Positions 33,982 through 41,370 of a DNA stretch of 47,727 nt are shown piece after piece. Every line of letters starts with the position of its first letter. Position 1 is the stretch's first letter. Made by a program: the position numbers and the translations under genes. The DNA lies in contig QZJG01000017.1 of assembly GCA_003599275.1 (NCBI GenBank), positions 1-47,727 on the forward strand. Direction: 5' to 3'. This DNA comes from Nitrospiraceae bacterium. Its GTDB lineage: Bacteria > Nitrospirota > Thermodesulfovibrionia > UBA6902. The notes below the pieces were generated by a model. That model was not told the DNA's origin. It was given only the letters and a program-made list of their open reading frames with translations, and did not search any database.

Positions 33982-34064
33982 GTCTACATGAAACTGTAAA
34001 AACAATTATCAATCAGTAACATTCAACATACAAAGAACAAAAAACAACAAGGAGGAGGAACAAA

Positions 34065-35165
34065 ATGTTTAAAACGTCCAGAAGTAACTCACTAAAAAGG
34101 ATCGCGTTCCTGTTATTGGCCCTAAGTCTTGCCGTAATCCCTTCTTTATCGGAGGCGGCTTATACTTATGAGTCTTTTATCCCGGAGTGGTCGGAAGCGG
34201 TAAGTTCGGCTGTTATCAATAATAACGGATATATTGCAGGGTATGACTCTTACCTCAGAGGTTTTTATTATGACGCCGGGGGAGATCCGCATGAGCTTTC
34301 AGCATTAAGCTCGTGGAGTTATACCTGGACAACCTCTATAAATAACACCAACAACATCGTAGGCTATGGCGAAACCGGAGGCGGCTCCTGGAAAAGCTAC
34401 CTCTACGATACCGGCGCAGACAGTTATAAAACTGTAGCTGATGGTTTGTCAGGCGCAGAAGCTTATGATATAAACGACAGTAATTATGTTGTGGGATCAG
34501 GTTACATGGACTACGGCGATGGCGATATCAAGGTTGCTTTTACTTATAATAATGCCGACTCCTCGTATACATCGTTACGGTATGAAGGTACCTCGAATTG
34601 GACTTATGCTAATGCAATCAACAACAGCGGGATTGTTGTCGGAGGGGGCGACAATGGGACAACCTTAACGGGTTTTGTTTATAACGGGGCCTGGACTTCA
34701 TTGCTGCCTGACGGCTGGGACATCGCCGAAGCCTCTGACATTAACAACAACGGTACAGTTGTAGGCAGAGGATCAGGTGGCTGGTTTTCATACAACTATG
34801 GCACAGAAGGCGCTGAAATTGTCACTCATGCCTTACCTGCCTGGATTACTTCCGTGGACAAGATCAACATCAATAACAACGGCAACGTAGCAGGCTGGGG
34901 TTACGATACGGACGGATACGTGAAAGGCTTCTTCTATGACGGCACATATACCGAAATCATACCGGATGAGTGGCTTTCGGCCAGCGCTACCGGTCTCAAC
35001 GACAACGATGTTATAGTCGGTTATGGTATGGACCCCGATGGTATTACAAAAGGGTTTATTGCTACCCCGACTTCACCTGTAGCACCCGAGCCGGTAAGCA
35101 CCATTCTCTTTGCAGTGGGCGGGGCGGTATTGGCAGGACATCGCTTTCTCAAAAGAAAGAACTAA
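34065..35165 (+). CDS. HAF-repeat PEP-CTERM protein
   Basis: A 366-residue exported protein. Signal peptide 1-31 (RIAFLLLALSLAVIPSLSEA), then seven degenerate HAF repeats of about 38-47 residues with the core A-x-x-IN-N-x-G-x-V-x-G-x-G ... GF-x-Y-x-G, consistent with a seven-bladed propeller. The C-terminus is a PEP-CTERM sorting signal: PEP motif then a hydrophobic helix STILFAVGGAVLAGHR and basic RFLKRKN. The family is processed by exosortase (EpsH/XrtA) and ends up on or outside the cell, usually with exopolysaccharide; no exosortase gene is in this window. It is preceded by a sigma-54 promoter and AAGGAGGAGG. Related to the broken HAF gene upstream (last repeats YTEIIPDEW and KGFIATP are nearly shared). 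Confidence 0.92.
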   Translation: MFKTSRSNSLKRIAFLLLALSLAVIPSLSEAAYTYESFIPEWSEAVSSAVINNNGYIAGYDSYLRGFYYDAGGDPHELSALSSWSYTWTTSINNTNNIVGYGETGGGSWKSYLYDTGADSYKTVADGLSGAEAYDINDSNYVVGSGYMDYGDGDIKVAFTYNNADSSYTSLRYEGTSNWTYANAINNSGIVVGGGDNGTTLTGFVYNGAWTSLLPDGWDIAEASDINNNGTVVGRGSGGWFSYNYGTEGAEIVTHALPAWITSVDKININNNGNVAGWGYDTDGYVKGFFYDGTYTEIIPDEWLSASATGLNDNDVIVGYGMDPDGITKGFIATPTSPVAPEPVSTILFAVGGAVLAGHRFLKRKN

Positions 35166-35186
35166 GAAAATTACAATCACTACTTT

Positions 35187-35747
35187 TTAATCTGCCTGCG
35201 GGGCCTTAGGTTTAGAAACCGGTTGGACCGCAGGCAGTTCTCTTTTCTTTGAAGGCGAGAGCAGGTTGACCGTTATTCTCTCCTCGCCTCTTACCATCAC
35301 GATCTTATCAGGTTTAATCTCTTTCAGGACAAAGCCGTTTATCTCATCACCTTTTTTCAGCACTCTCACCCGTTTTCCCCTGCCCGGAGAAGTTACAGGA
35401 GAATTTTTGTCTTCAATATAAGCAAGACTTAAGTCTTTTGTTACTATTGTCCCGTAGAGGACAATTTCAGGCTTCGGCAGGGGCTTTTCTTCCTTTTTTT
35501 CAACGGGGATGGTCCGTTCCGGATGAAATGGATTTTTCTCGGCAATTATAAGATATTCCGTAAAGGACGGATTCTGTTTTTCGGTTGATGCCTCTACTTT
35601 GCCTTCAACTATTTCTCCTGCTGAAGGCAAGGCATAATCAATATCATTCTTTAGAGACGGCATAACGAAATGATACGTCCACAGGACGATTGCAGTCAGC
35701 AATATTAAATTCAAGAGATTAATGTTCTTTAATAAATATTTCATCAA
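35187..35747 (-). CDS. GspC-like T2SS protein without PDZ (GspC2/PilP-like)
   Basis: A 186-residue bitopic protein with TM at about 12-30 and a periplasmic HR-type domain (KPEIVLYGTIVTKDLSLAYIED ... VRVLKKGDEINGFVLKEIKPDKIVMVRGEERITVNL). It ends in a Pro/Lys-rich tail with no PDZ. This arrangement is typical of PilP/GspC proteins that dock a secretin N0 domain. It is the last gene of the gspK-L-M-C2 run, 34 bp after gspM. Together with the orphan secretin it would form a second GspC-D pair. Confidence 0.75.
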   Translation of the reverse strand: MMKYLLKNINLLNLILLTAIVLWTYHFVMPSLKNDIDYALPSAGEIVEGKVEASTEKQNPSFTEYLIIAEKNPFHPERTIPVEKKEEKPLPKPEIVLYGTIVTKDLSLAYIEDKNSPVTSPGRGKRVRVLKKGDEINGFVLKEIKPDKIVMVRGEERITVNLLSPSKKRELPAVQPVSKPKAPQAD

Positions 35748-35781
35748 GACCCTCTCCCGTGTACGTAACCCCCATGTATAA

Positions 35782-36333
35782 TCACTTCCCGCCGGTCATT
35801 GCGGCCACACTCATTTTTACTACCAGTTCACGCGGGTTCTTATAGTCCTTTATCCTCACATCCAGATCTTTAACAAAAAGAGACGGCGTATGCGTTTCAA
35901 TGGAATAAATTGCATCGCCCAGCGCCCTCACATCGGGCATAGCGGCATCGATACTTACGGTTATGACCTTAACACTTCCCATGTCCGCAGCCTGACCGGG
36001 CATCTCCCCTGATATCTTACCGCCCCTGCCGGTTATAATGCCTTTAACCATGTCCTGAAGCGCAGCAGATACGATGGAATCGGTCTCCCCTTTCAACAAC
36101 TCAGAATTAAAAGATTCTCTCCTCTGCCGTTGCGCCGCAAGCTCGTTTTCCATCTGCGGTATTCGTGATATAAGGTCAATGTATTTTTCAAGGATCTTTG
36201 TCTTCATCTCCTCTTCTTCCCTGATTGACGATAGTTCCGATTGGCTCCTCAGATAGCCGTACTGATAAATAACTATACCAAGCAGGACTATTATTACAGG
36301 CAACATAATAATTAATGACTTAGAAGCCTTCAT
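35782..36333 (-). CDS. gspM: T2SS protein GspM (GspMb-type)
   Basis: A 183-residue bitopic inner-membrane protein with TM at about 7-26, a coiled-coil (SELSSIREEEEMKTKILEKYIDLISRIPQMENELAAQ, about 32-70) and a C-terminal ferredoxin-like domain (SVKVITVSIDAAMPDVRALGDAIYSIE ... LFVKDLDVRI). This matches the PilO/GspM-b pattern that pairs with the C-terminal PilN-like half of GspL. It overlaps gspL by 14 bp and precedes gspC2. Confidence 0.75.
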   Translation of the reverse strand: MKASKSLIIMLPVIIVLLGIVIYQYGYLRSQSELSSIREEEEMKTKILEKYIDLISRIPQMENELAAQRQRRESFNSELLKGETDSIVSAALQDMVKGIITGRGGKISGEMPGQAADMGSVKVITVSIDAAMPDVRALGDAIYSIETHTPSLFVKDLDVRIKDYKNPRELVVKMSVAAMTGGK

Positions 36334-37858
36334 TTGTCAGACCTTCTCCTCCTGCGTCATTGGCTGTCTCTGTTTCCTTTGCGCCTTCAATCTTCATGCG
36401 TATATTAAATCTGTCAACGCCTTTTTTTGAATCCCTGACTGTTTGAGACGCAAATTCTACTTTATGGAAATATCCCGATGCCTCTAATTTCGGCAGCAGC
36501 CCGGTAGCAGATTCGGCAAAACCCTCGATCTCTGCTGCGGTCCCGGAAACATGCATTCTCGTAAGCCAGGCATTTTGCGGAAGCAATGAGGTTATCTCCC
36601 TGATAATATCCACTGAAGGCTGCCTGCCCTCCCTGAAACTTTTCATATCGGAGATTTCTTTCTCAACTTCCTTTATCTCTTTTGCAAGTCTTTCAAACTT
36701 GTTGACTTCTTTTTTCCTCAGCGACAGTTCACTCTCAATCTTTGCGAGCCTCTTTTCTTCGTTTTTAAGCGGCATAATCATGGAAAGGAAGCCAAGCGCA
36801 ACGATTATAAGCAGAAGTATTGCCGTAAAGGCAAGCGGCGTTTTCTGCCTCTCATGGACTCCTTTTGTCAGCAAATTGAGACCCGCAGCATTATGCGACA
36901 ATCTTTCCATCACCCCTCCCACTGCATAATATGGAAGGGCATTGACGCCGGGTATACTGAGTTTAATACCGTTTTCGCCTAACAGTTTAACGGGTATATT
37001 TGCCTTCAGTTTCAGCAGCTCTCCAAAAGATGGCGCCATGTTTTTCAGCGAAAACATGAACTGAGGGAACCGTCCCGCTTTCCTTGCTGCGTCTGCAAGG
37101 GGAGTTATTTCCGTCATTATTGTTTCTATCTTTGAGGCGTCATCCGCTTCATTGAGGTCCCCTGTAAGCACTTCTCTTAAAAAGCCGTTGATAAATAAAG
37201 CGCCCTCGTATTTATCATTGCTTATTTCAAGATATACGCAATCTTTATTCCTGTCGGTATAATTTAACAGACTTCCTATACCTGAGAGATTTACAGTGAC
37301 GCAACTGACGACGATATTTTTCCCTTTCAGCGCTTCAATGTATCCATTGACCAAATCAGCCTTTACTACCGCCAGTAAAATTGTCAGTTTCCCATCGTCT
37401 TCAGAAAGCACCCTGAAGTCATAAAACGTGTCTTCAGCGTTGAGCGGAGTCAGCCTGTCCAGCTCACGTGCTACAACATCGGGGAGATTCTCCCGGACGG
37501 CAAGGGGCATTTCAGCCGCTCTTATGACAGCCCATTCCTTTGGTATCCCAAGCGTGACCTGCGCTCTTTCCGCCTTCAGCTCGCTGACAGCAAGAATTGC
37601 AGAGGACGCTGCTTCCCCCGGCTGCGGATAGCCCTCGTATTGATATGTTTTTGCCCCTTTTATTTTTAAATGCGACAGTACCTGCGAACCATAAGCTGCC
37701 GACAGGGCACCCCTTTCAATGGAGATACAAAGGGAATTTTCAGGTAAAACCATGCTGCCTGCGCCATAAGTAAGTATTTTCCAGGCCGGCTTAAAAATCC
37801 CTCCGAGTTTTGCAGCTGAATTAAAGACGGCTGATGTTAATTTCGCAGCTCCAGTCAT
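36320..37858 (-). CDS. gspL: T2SS protein GspL (PilM-PilN-like fusion)
   Basis: A 512-residue protein. The N-terminal cytoplasmic half (about 35-330) is an actin-like PilM/GspL-cyto domain: LCISIERGALSAAYGSQVL, VTLGIPKEWAVIRAAEMPLAVRENLPDVVARELDRLTPL, TILLAVVKADLVNGYIEAL. A single TM lies at about 343-365 (LAFTAILLLIIVALGFLSMI), then a coiled coil and a periplasmic PilN-like ferredoxin domain with PQNAWLTRMHVSG and EIEGFAESATGLLPKLEASGYFHKVEF. It recruits GspE and GspM. The start ATG overlaps the gspK stop by 4 bases (ATGA), so the two are coupled. Confidence 0.85.
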   Translation of the reverse strand: MTGAAKLTSAVFNSAAKLGGIFKPAWKILTYGAGSMVLPENSLCISIERGALSAAYGSQVLSHLKIKGAKTYQYEGYPQPGEAASSAILAVSELKAERAQVTLGIPKEWAVIRAAEMPLAVRENLPDVVARELDRLTPLNAEDTFYDFRVLSEDDGKLTILLAVVKADLVNGYIEALKGKNIVVSCVTVNLSGIGSLLNYTDRNKDCVYLEISNDKYEGALFINGFLREVLTGDLNEADDASKIETIMTEITPLADAARKAGRFPQFMFSLKNMAPSFGELLKLKANIPVKLLGENGIKLSIPGVNALPYYAVGGVMERLSHNAAGLNLLTKGVHERQKTPLAFTAILLLIIVALGFLSMIMPLKNEEKRLAKIESELSLRKKEVNKFERLAKEIKEVEKEISDMKSFREGRQPSVDIIREITSLLPQNAWLTRMHVSGTAAEIEGFAESATGLLPKLEASGYFHKVEFASQTVRDSKKGVDRFNIRMKIEGAKETETANDAGGEGLTNEGF

Positions 37859-38817
37859 TGCCTTACACTTGTGCCTTTTTTGTAATAGAGATAGTCATAA
37901 CTGTTTTCACCGGTAACGGCAATTGTCTCTGTAATGCCGTAGCCCGCTTTTTTATTGTTCCTGTGACCGGCAGATACAATAGTAAACACCTGGGAGTCTT
38001 CCGTCCCAAGATAGGGCTCTATGAGGGAATATCTTTGTTCGGAAAGCCCTTTTATCTCCAACAGGTAATTTATTTCCCGGTCCTGTCTCAGGGTCATTAT
38101 CTCATCCGCAATTTCGGAAGTAATACCCGGGACGGAGATTAATACCTCTTTCGGCGCAGAGTTCAGGTTTATTCTGTCCGCCCTTGAATTGACCGTAATG
38201 AATTCAATAAGGCCCCTGCTTTCCCTGCTGCCGTATAATATTCCGGGCGTGATCCCCTTGACCATCAGCAATTCTTCCAATGTCTCAAAGGGCGCGTTCC
38301 TGGCACCGTACGGGTTCGGCAGAGACATGTAGTAATCGCTTTCAGCGCCGTGGAGCCTGTGAAGTTCATCAGGGTCTTTCCAATCCAGTATAGAATCTGC
38401 AATCGTGTCAATATGTTCCGGTCCAAGATCAAGGTTCCCCAACAAATTCCTTAATATTATATCAGGCGTCATATTTATGTCTACTTTCCCGGCCTCATCG
38501 GTAATACTTACCGTAAAATATCCGGCGTCCGTCCGGACCTCATACGGCTTGCCGTCTATCCTCCATGTCTCCATGCCTTCCAGGATGACCCTTTGCCCTT
38601 TATTGGCATTTCTGTAAAAAATCTCTGTAACGCCCCTTGCTGCCCCTGCTTCGGCAAGGAATTTATTTTCCACTTCTTCCTTAAAGGCCATTGTGGAATG
38701 GGTGTCTACCCGTACGGCAAAAGAAAATGAAAGGGCGATAACTGTCAAAATAGCCAGTACCCACAAGACCATGATGAGGGCGATACCATGATTGTCAGAC
38801 CAAAGTTTCAGAGACAT
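37855..38817 (-). CDS. gspK: T2SS minor pseudopilin GspK
   Basis: A 320-residue minor pseudopilin that caps the pseudopilus tip. The prepilin segment is HGIALIMVLWVLAILTVIALSF with probable prepilin peptidase cleavage after Gly11; as usual for GspK, position +5 is not Glu (Met here). The large globular domain has RVTDEAGKVDIN-like SITDEAGKVDINMTP (the Ca-site region), IADSILDWKDPDELHRLHGAESDYY (the conserved GspK W-D motif), and helix-hairpin-helix-type GSREVLISVPGITSEIADEIMTL. Minor pseudopilins G, H, I and J are not in the window. It is the first gene of gspK-L-M-C2. Confidence 0.92.
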   Translation of the reverse strand: MSLKLWSDNHGIALIMVLWVLAILTVIALSFSFAVRVDTHSTMAFKEEVENKFLAEAGAARGVTEIFYRNANKGQRVILEGMETWRIDGKPYEVRTDAGYFTVSITDEAGKVDINMTPDIILRNLLGNLDLGPEHIDTIADSILDWKDPDELHRLHGAESDYYMSLPNPYGARNAPFETLEELLMVKGITPGILYGSRESRGLIEFITVNSRADRINLNSAPKEVLISVPGITSEIADEIMTLRQDREINYLLEIKGLSEQRYSLIEPYLGTEDSQVFTIVSAGHRNNKKAGYGITETIAVTGENSYDYLYYKKGTSVRQ

Positions 38818-39131
38818 ACCAACATTACCTTATTTATGTTATTAATCATCAAAGATCTTAAAATTTATTTAAGATCTTTTGGTCGACATGGCAGCCTGTT
38901 TCAGAATTTCTATAAACGACAAACAGCATATTACATTTTTTTCAGGCTGTTTCTTTATTTCTTCTTATCTAATTCCCTACCCCCTAATCCCTTTTAAAGG
39001 TGTCGTATAGAAATTCTTCACCAGCCTTCCATGTCTGCAACCAGCGGAACAGAGTTCACCATGGATAACTACGGCTGATCAGTCCGATTATTATACCCAA
39101 GAAGACGAAGATAAAAAATGAGGTTTTTTGT
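38818..39131. other. Gene-free region upstream of gspK with strong AT hairpin
   Basis: 314 bp without a supportable gene. It contains a perfect 12-bp inverted repeat AAAGATCTTAAA (38851-38862) / TTTAAGATCTTT (38868-38879) with a 5-nt loop, 34 bp before the gspK start, and further on a T/C-rich stretch. The hairpin could act as a weak terminator for the cytochrome transcript or as an operator/leader structure of the gsp operon; neither can be decided. No promoter was assigned. Confidence 0.4.
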
Positions 39132-39896
39132 TCATCTTACATCTTCAGACATGTCAGGATGGCATCTTATGCAGTCATTCAGGGGGAATGCAGTTTTCAG
39201 ATGGCATAAGCCGCAGAATTCTCCCCTCAGGCACAACCCCATTGAAAAGCGTATTGTGCCTTTTTTCTTTATGTTGAATATGTCGGGATGGCAGTTGGAA
39301 CAGTCAAGCCACTGCGTATGGGAGCTGTGAGGAAAGACCGCGGGTGGTATCAGATAATTTTCCGCGGCCAATTCAAGGGACTTATCAAACGACATTTCAG
39401 CAGGCTGGGCAGAGATGAAATGTTTTGGTTTGATTAATCCTGTCCGGACCGCCGCTACCCAGTCAATCCTGTTGCCGAACCTTGCAGCGGGAAGCTCTTT
39501 CAGCTTTACAAATTTCTCCCTGCCGTAGCTTATGTCCCCGTTATGGCATTTATCGCAATTCTCTTTCCCGTGTCCGAATGCGGTCCTGTCATCATGGCAG
39601 GCACCGCAAAATTTTCCTGACTTGTTTGCTTCTTCTGTTATCTCCGTAGTGTTTAACTGCATATTGAATTCAAGCTCAAGATGGCATACCCTGCAGGTGT
39701 AATGCACGCGATGGCTCCAGTGAGAAAATGTAACAGGCTTCATATTATTTTTTTCTGACGTCCTGTTTATCAGTATGTTGCCGTACTGTTCAGGAGGCGG
39801 AAGGGGCGGGAAGCTGAAAAAGGCGGATGTTTCCCGATAGAAAAAGAACACGCCTGCAAGACCGAGTATGAAGATAAAAATAAATAGCCGTTTCAT
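39132..39896 (-). CDS. Hexaheme c-type cytochrome (c7/triheme-repeat type), copy B
   Basis: A 254-residue exported or membrane-anchored multiheme cytochrome. N-terminal hydrophobic segment (KRLFIFIFILGLAGVFFFY), then two triheme units with six CxxCH motifs: CRVCH, CGACH, CDKCH, then CSNCH, CGLCH, CIRCH. Units begin FSHWSHRVHYTC and FPHSSHTQWLDC, which supply the distal His ligands; this is the c(7)-type triheme-domain pattern. A longer frame opens at 39941, but ATG 39896 has AAGGA 8 nt upstream and gives a clean membrane segment. It follows the paralogous cytochrome after 11 bp and is clearly related in sequence, so it arose by tandem duplication. Probable periplasmic electron transfer. Confidence 0.9.
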   Translation of the reverse strand: MKRLFIFIFILGLAGVFFFYRETSAFFSFPPLPPPEQYGNILINRTSEKNNMKPVTFSHWSHRVHYTCRVCHLELEFNMQLNTTEITEEANKSGKFCGACHDDRTAFGHGKENCDKCHNGDISYGREKFVKLKELPAARFGNRIDWVAAVRTGLIKPKHFISAQPAEMSFDKSLELAAENYLIPPAVFPHSSHTQWLDCSNCHPDIFNIKKKGTIRFSMGLCLRGEFCGLCHLKTAFPLNDCIRCHPDMSEDVR

Positions 39897-39907
39897 TCCG
39901 TGCTTCC

Positions 39908-40705
39908 TTATGAAACCGGTTTCACATGGCATCTCTGACAATCGGTTGTAGGGAAGGACACCTTCCCATGGCAGACACCGCAGAATTTGCCATCAAATAT
40001 CTCTATCATGGAATATTTCGTAATGCCTTTTTTTACACCGGTGAAAATATCGGGATGACAGACTTCGCACCCATTCCATACCGTATGTTTCTGGTGGGAG
40101 AAAACAATTTCAGGAAGTCCTGATACTTTTGCTTCAAGGCTGAAGTCTTTCTGGACGGGCATTTCCTTCCTGTTAATCGACACCCCGTCAATAAAATCAG
40201 TAAGTTTTATCAGATTGTCTTTTTCGGCTTTTTCCCAGTCAATGCCGTTCCCGAAGCGCTCTCTGGGCATCTTGCCGGCAAATTCAGAAAATTTGCTCTC
40301 GTGCCTGGAGTTTTTACCAAAGGAATGACATCTGTCGCAGACTTCATCCCTCTTGGCCTTATCACAAACATTAAATAAAACTTTGTCATCAAAAACCCTC
40401 TTGCCGTCATGACATGTGCCGCAGTAAAGCCCGTTGGCATTGTCCTCTGCCTTTATCCCTGTAGCGCCTGCCTTCATCTCAAAACCAATGTCCGTATGAC
40501 ACAACCTGCATGTGAATTTCGCCCTGTGAAGCCAGTGATCAAACACCACCGGGGCAATCCTGTTCTTTTCTGAAAAATTATTAATAACAACCTTCCCGTA
40601 GTCATGGGGAAGCGGTCTCTTTTTCTTAAGCCCTTTTTCCTGGGCAAGAGCCAAGGCAGACACTGCCGATAAAATAATGACCGTCATTAAAAATAATTTT
40701 CTCAT
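39908..40705 (-). CDS. Hexaheme c-type cytochrome (c7/triheme-repeat type), copy A
   Basis: A 265-residue secreted cytochrome: signal peptide 1-21 (MRKLFLMTVIILSAVSALALA), then six CxxCH motifs as two triheme units: CRLCH, CGTCH, CDRCH and CEVCH, CGVCH, CQRCH. Distal His sources are FDHWLHRAKFTC and FSHQKHTVWNGC. It shares with the downstream copy the linker RFGNGIDWEKAEKDNLIK / RFGNRIDWVAAVRTGLIK, proving recent common origin. It is probably soluble in the periplasm, while copy B keeps a membrane anchor. The likely promoter region is the gene-poor 40706-41119 stretch. Confidence 0.92.
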   Translation of the reverse strand: MRKLFLMTVIILSAVSALALAQEKGLKKKRPLPHDYGKVVINNFSEKNRIAPVVFDHWLHRAKFTCRLCHTDIGFEMKAGATGIKAEDNANGLYCGTCHDGKRVFDDKVLFNVCDKAKRDEVCDRCHSFGKNSRHESKFSEFAGKMPRERFGNGIDWEKAEKDNLIKLTDFIDGVSINRKEMPVQKDFSLEAKVSGLPEIVFSHQKHTVWNGCEVCHPDIFTGVKKGITKYSMIEIFDGKFCGVCHGKVSFPTTDCQRCHVKPVS

Positions 40706-41119
40706 CTTACGTCTCCGGATTTCTTATAAGATGAATTACTCCACTCTTTCCATCTGAACGAGTGGAATTTATTGATTGTTAGCCTGAATATATATCACCT
40801 CAGCAATATTTGTAAAATTAGAAATCGTTATAACATCTTTTATTTTAGTTCTTCCACCACTAACCGCCCTATTAAAATCTTCCGATTAATTTTAAGCGAA
40901 TGCGGGACAAACGGCAGAAATCATGAGATGCGCTCATTCTTATCCGGAAAGTTTGTGATCAAGCGTTGGAATATTGGATATCTGCTGCAAATCTGCTACA
41001 ATAATTCGCACAGCCAAAAATGAAGAGAGAAGCTGAATAACAAGTTGATTTCGAAGTCTTTACGTTGAAGTCCTGTGATGTAAAATGAAGTAAGATATTA
41101 ATCAGCTCTAAAAGATGTT
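40706..41119. other. Gene-poor intergenic region before the half-tRNA
   Basis: About 410 bp without a supportable gene; the 83-codon frame at 40772-41023 has neither a Shine-Dalgarno nor family features. It contains a 7-bp hairpin (TCCACTC 40740-40746 / GAGTGGA 40760-40766), the predicted promoter listed separately, and at 41053-41119 a diverged copy of the sequence that precedes the tRNA gene. Confidence 0.5.
40974..41002 (+). promoter_or_regulatory. Sigma-70 promoter reading toward the tRNA region
   Basis: TTGGAT (40974-40979), a 17-base spacer, then TACAAT (40997-41002). Both boxes differ from consensus by one or two bases and the spacing is ideal. It would transcribe the half-tRNA and then the tRNA-Leu gene. 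A second -10-like TATAAT lies at 41242-41247, just before the intact tRNA. Confidence 0.5.
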
Positions 41120-41154
41120 GCCGGAGTGGCGGAATTGGCAGACGCAAGGGACTT
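41120..41154 (+). pseudogene. Truncated duplicate of tRNA-Leu (first 35 nt)
   Basis: Bases 41120-41154 are identical to the first 35 nt of the intact tRNA (41264-41298): acceptor strand, D-arm and 5' side of the anticodon stem. After ACTT the sequence diverges and no anticodon, T-arm or acceptor return is found. About 65 bp of upstream sequence is also duplicated in diverged form, so this is a tandem duplication remnant with a 144-bp period. Confidence 0.85.
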
Positions 41155-41263
41155 TCCAATGCACAGCGACCAACGGGAGCGGATGACAATTGAATTTTAA
41201 AAGTCCTTACATTGAAGTCCCGTGGCTTTTTAAAGATAAGATATAATTGGCACTGAAAATATT

Positions 41264-41351
41264 GCCGGAGTGGCGGAATTGGCAGACGCAAGGGACTTAA
41301 AATCCCTCGCTCCAAAAGGGCGTACCGGTTCAAGTCCGGTCTCCGGCACCA
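41264..41351 (+). tRNA. tRNA-Leu (anticodon TAA)
   Basis: Acceptor GCCGGAG (41264-41270) pairs with CTCCGGC (41341-41347), followed by A and an encoded CCA (41349-41351). Anticodon stem AGGGA / TCCCT encloses loop CTTAAAA with anticodon TAA, reading UUA. The long variable arm (CGCTCCAAAAGGGCG) marks a class II tRNA, and the T-arm is CCGGTTCAAGTCCGG. The convergent chemoreceptor gene ends 19 bp downstream. Confidence 0.97.
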
Positions 41352-41370
41352 CAAAAACAACTTTTACCGG

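Noticed and set aside
40772..41023. 83-codon frame in the gap before the tRNA
   Set aside because: No Shine-Dalgarno, odd composition, overlaps a predicted promoter and a duplicated non-coding stretch.
41120..41351. Integrated element at the tRNA
   Set aside because: The duplicated part is the 5' half, not the usual 3' attachment end, and no integrase lies in the window.
40959..41360. 133-codon minus-strand frame over the tRNA and its copy
   Set aside because: It is translation of tRNA sequence, with a repeated peptide that only mirrors the duplication.
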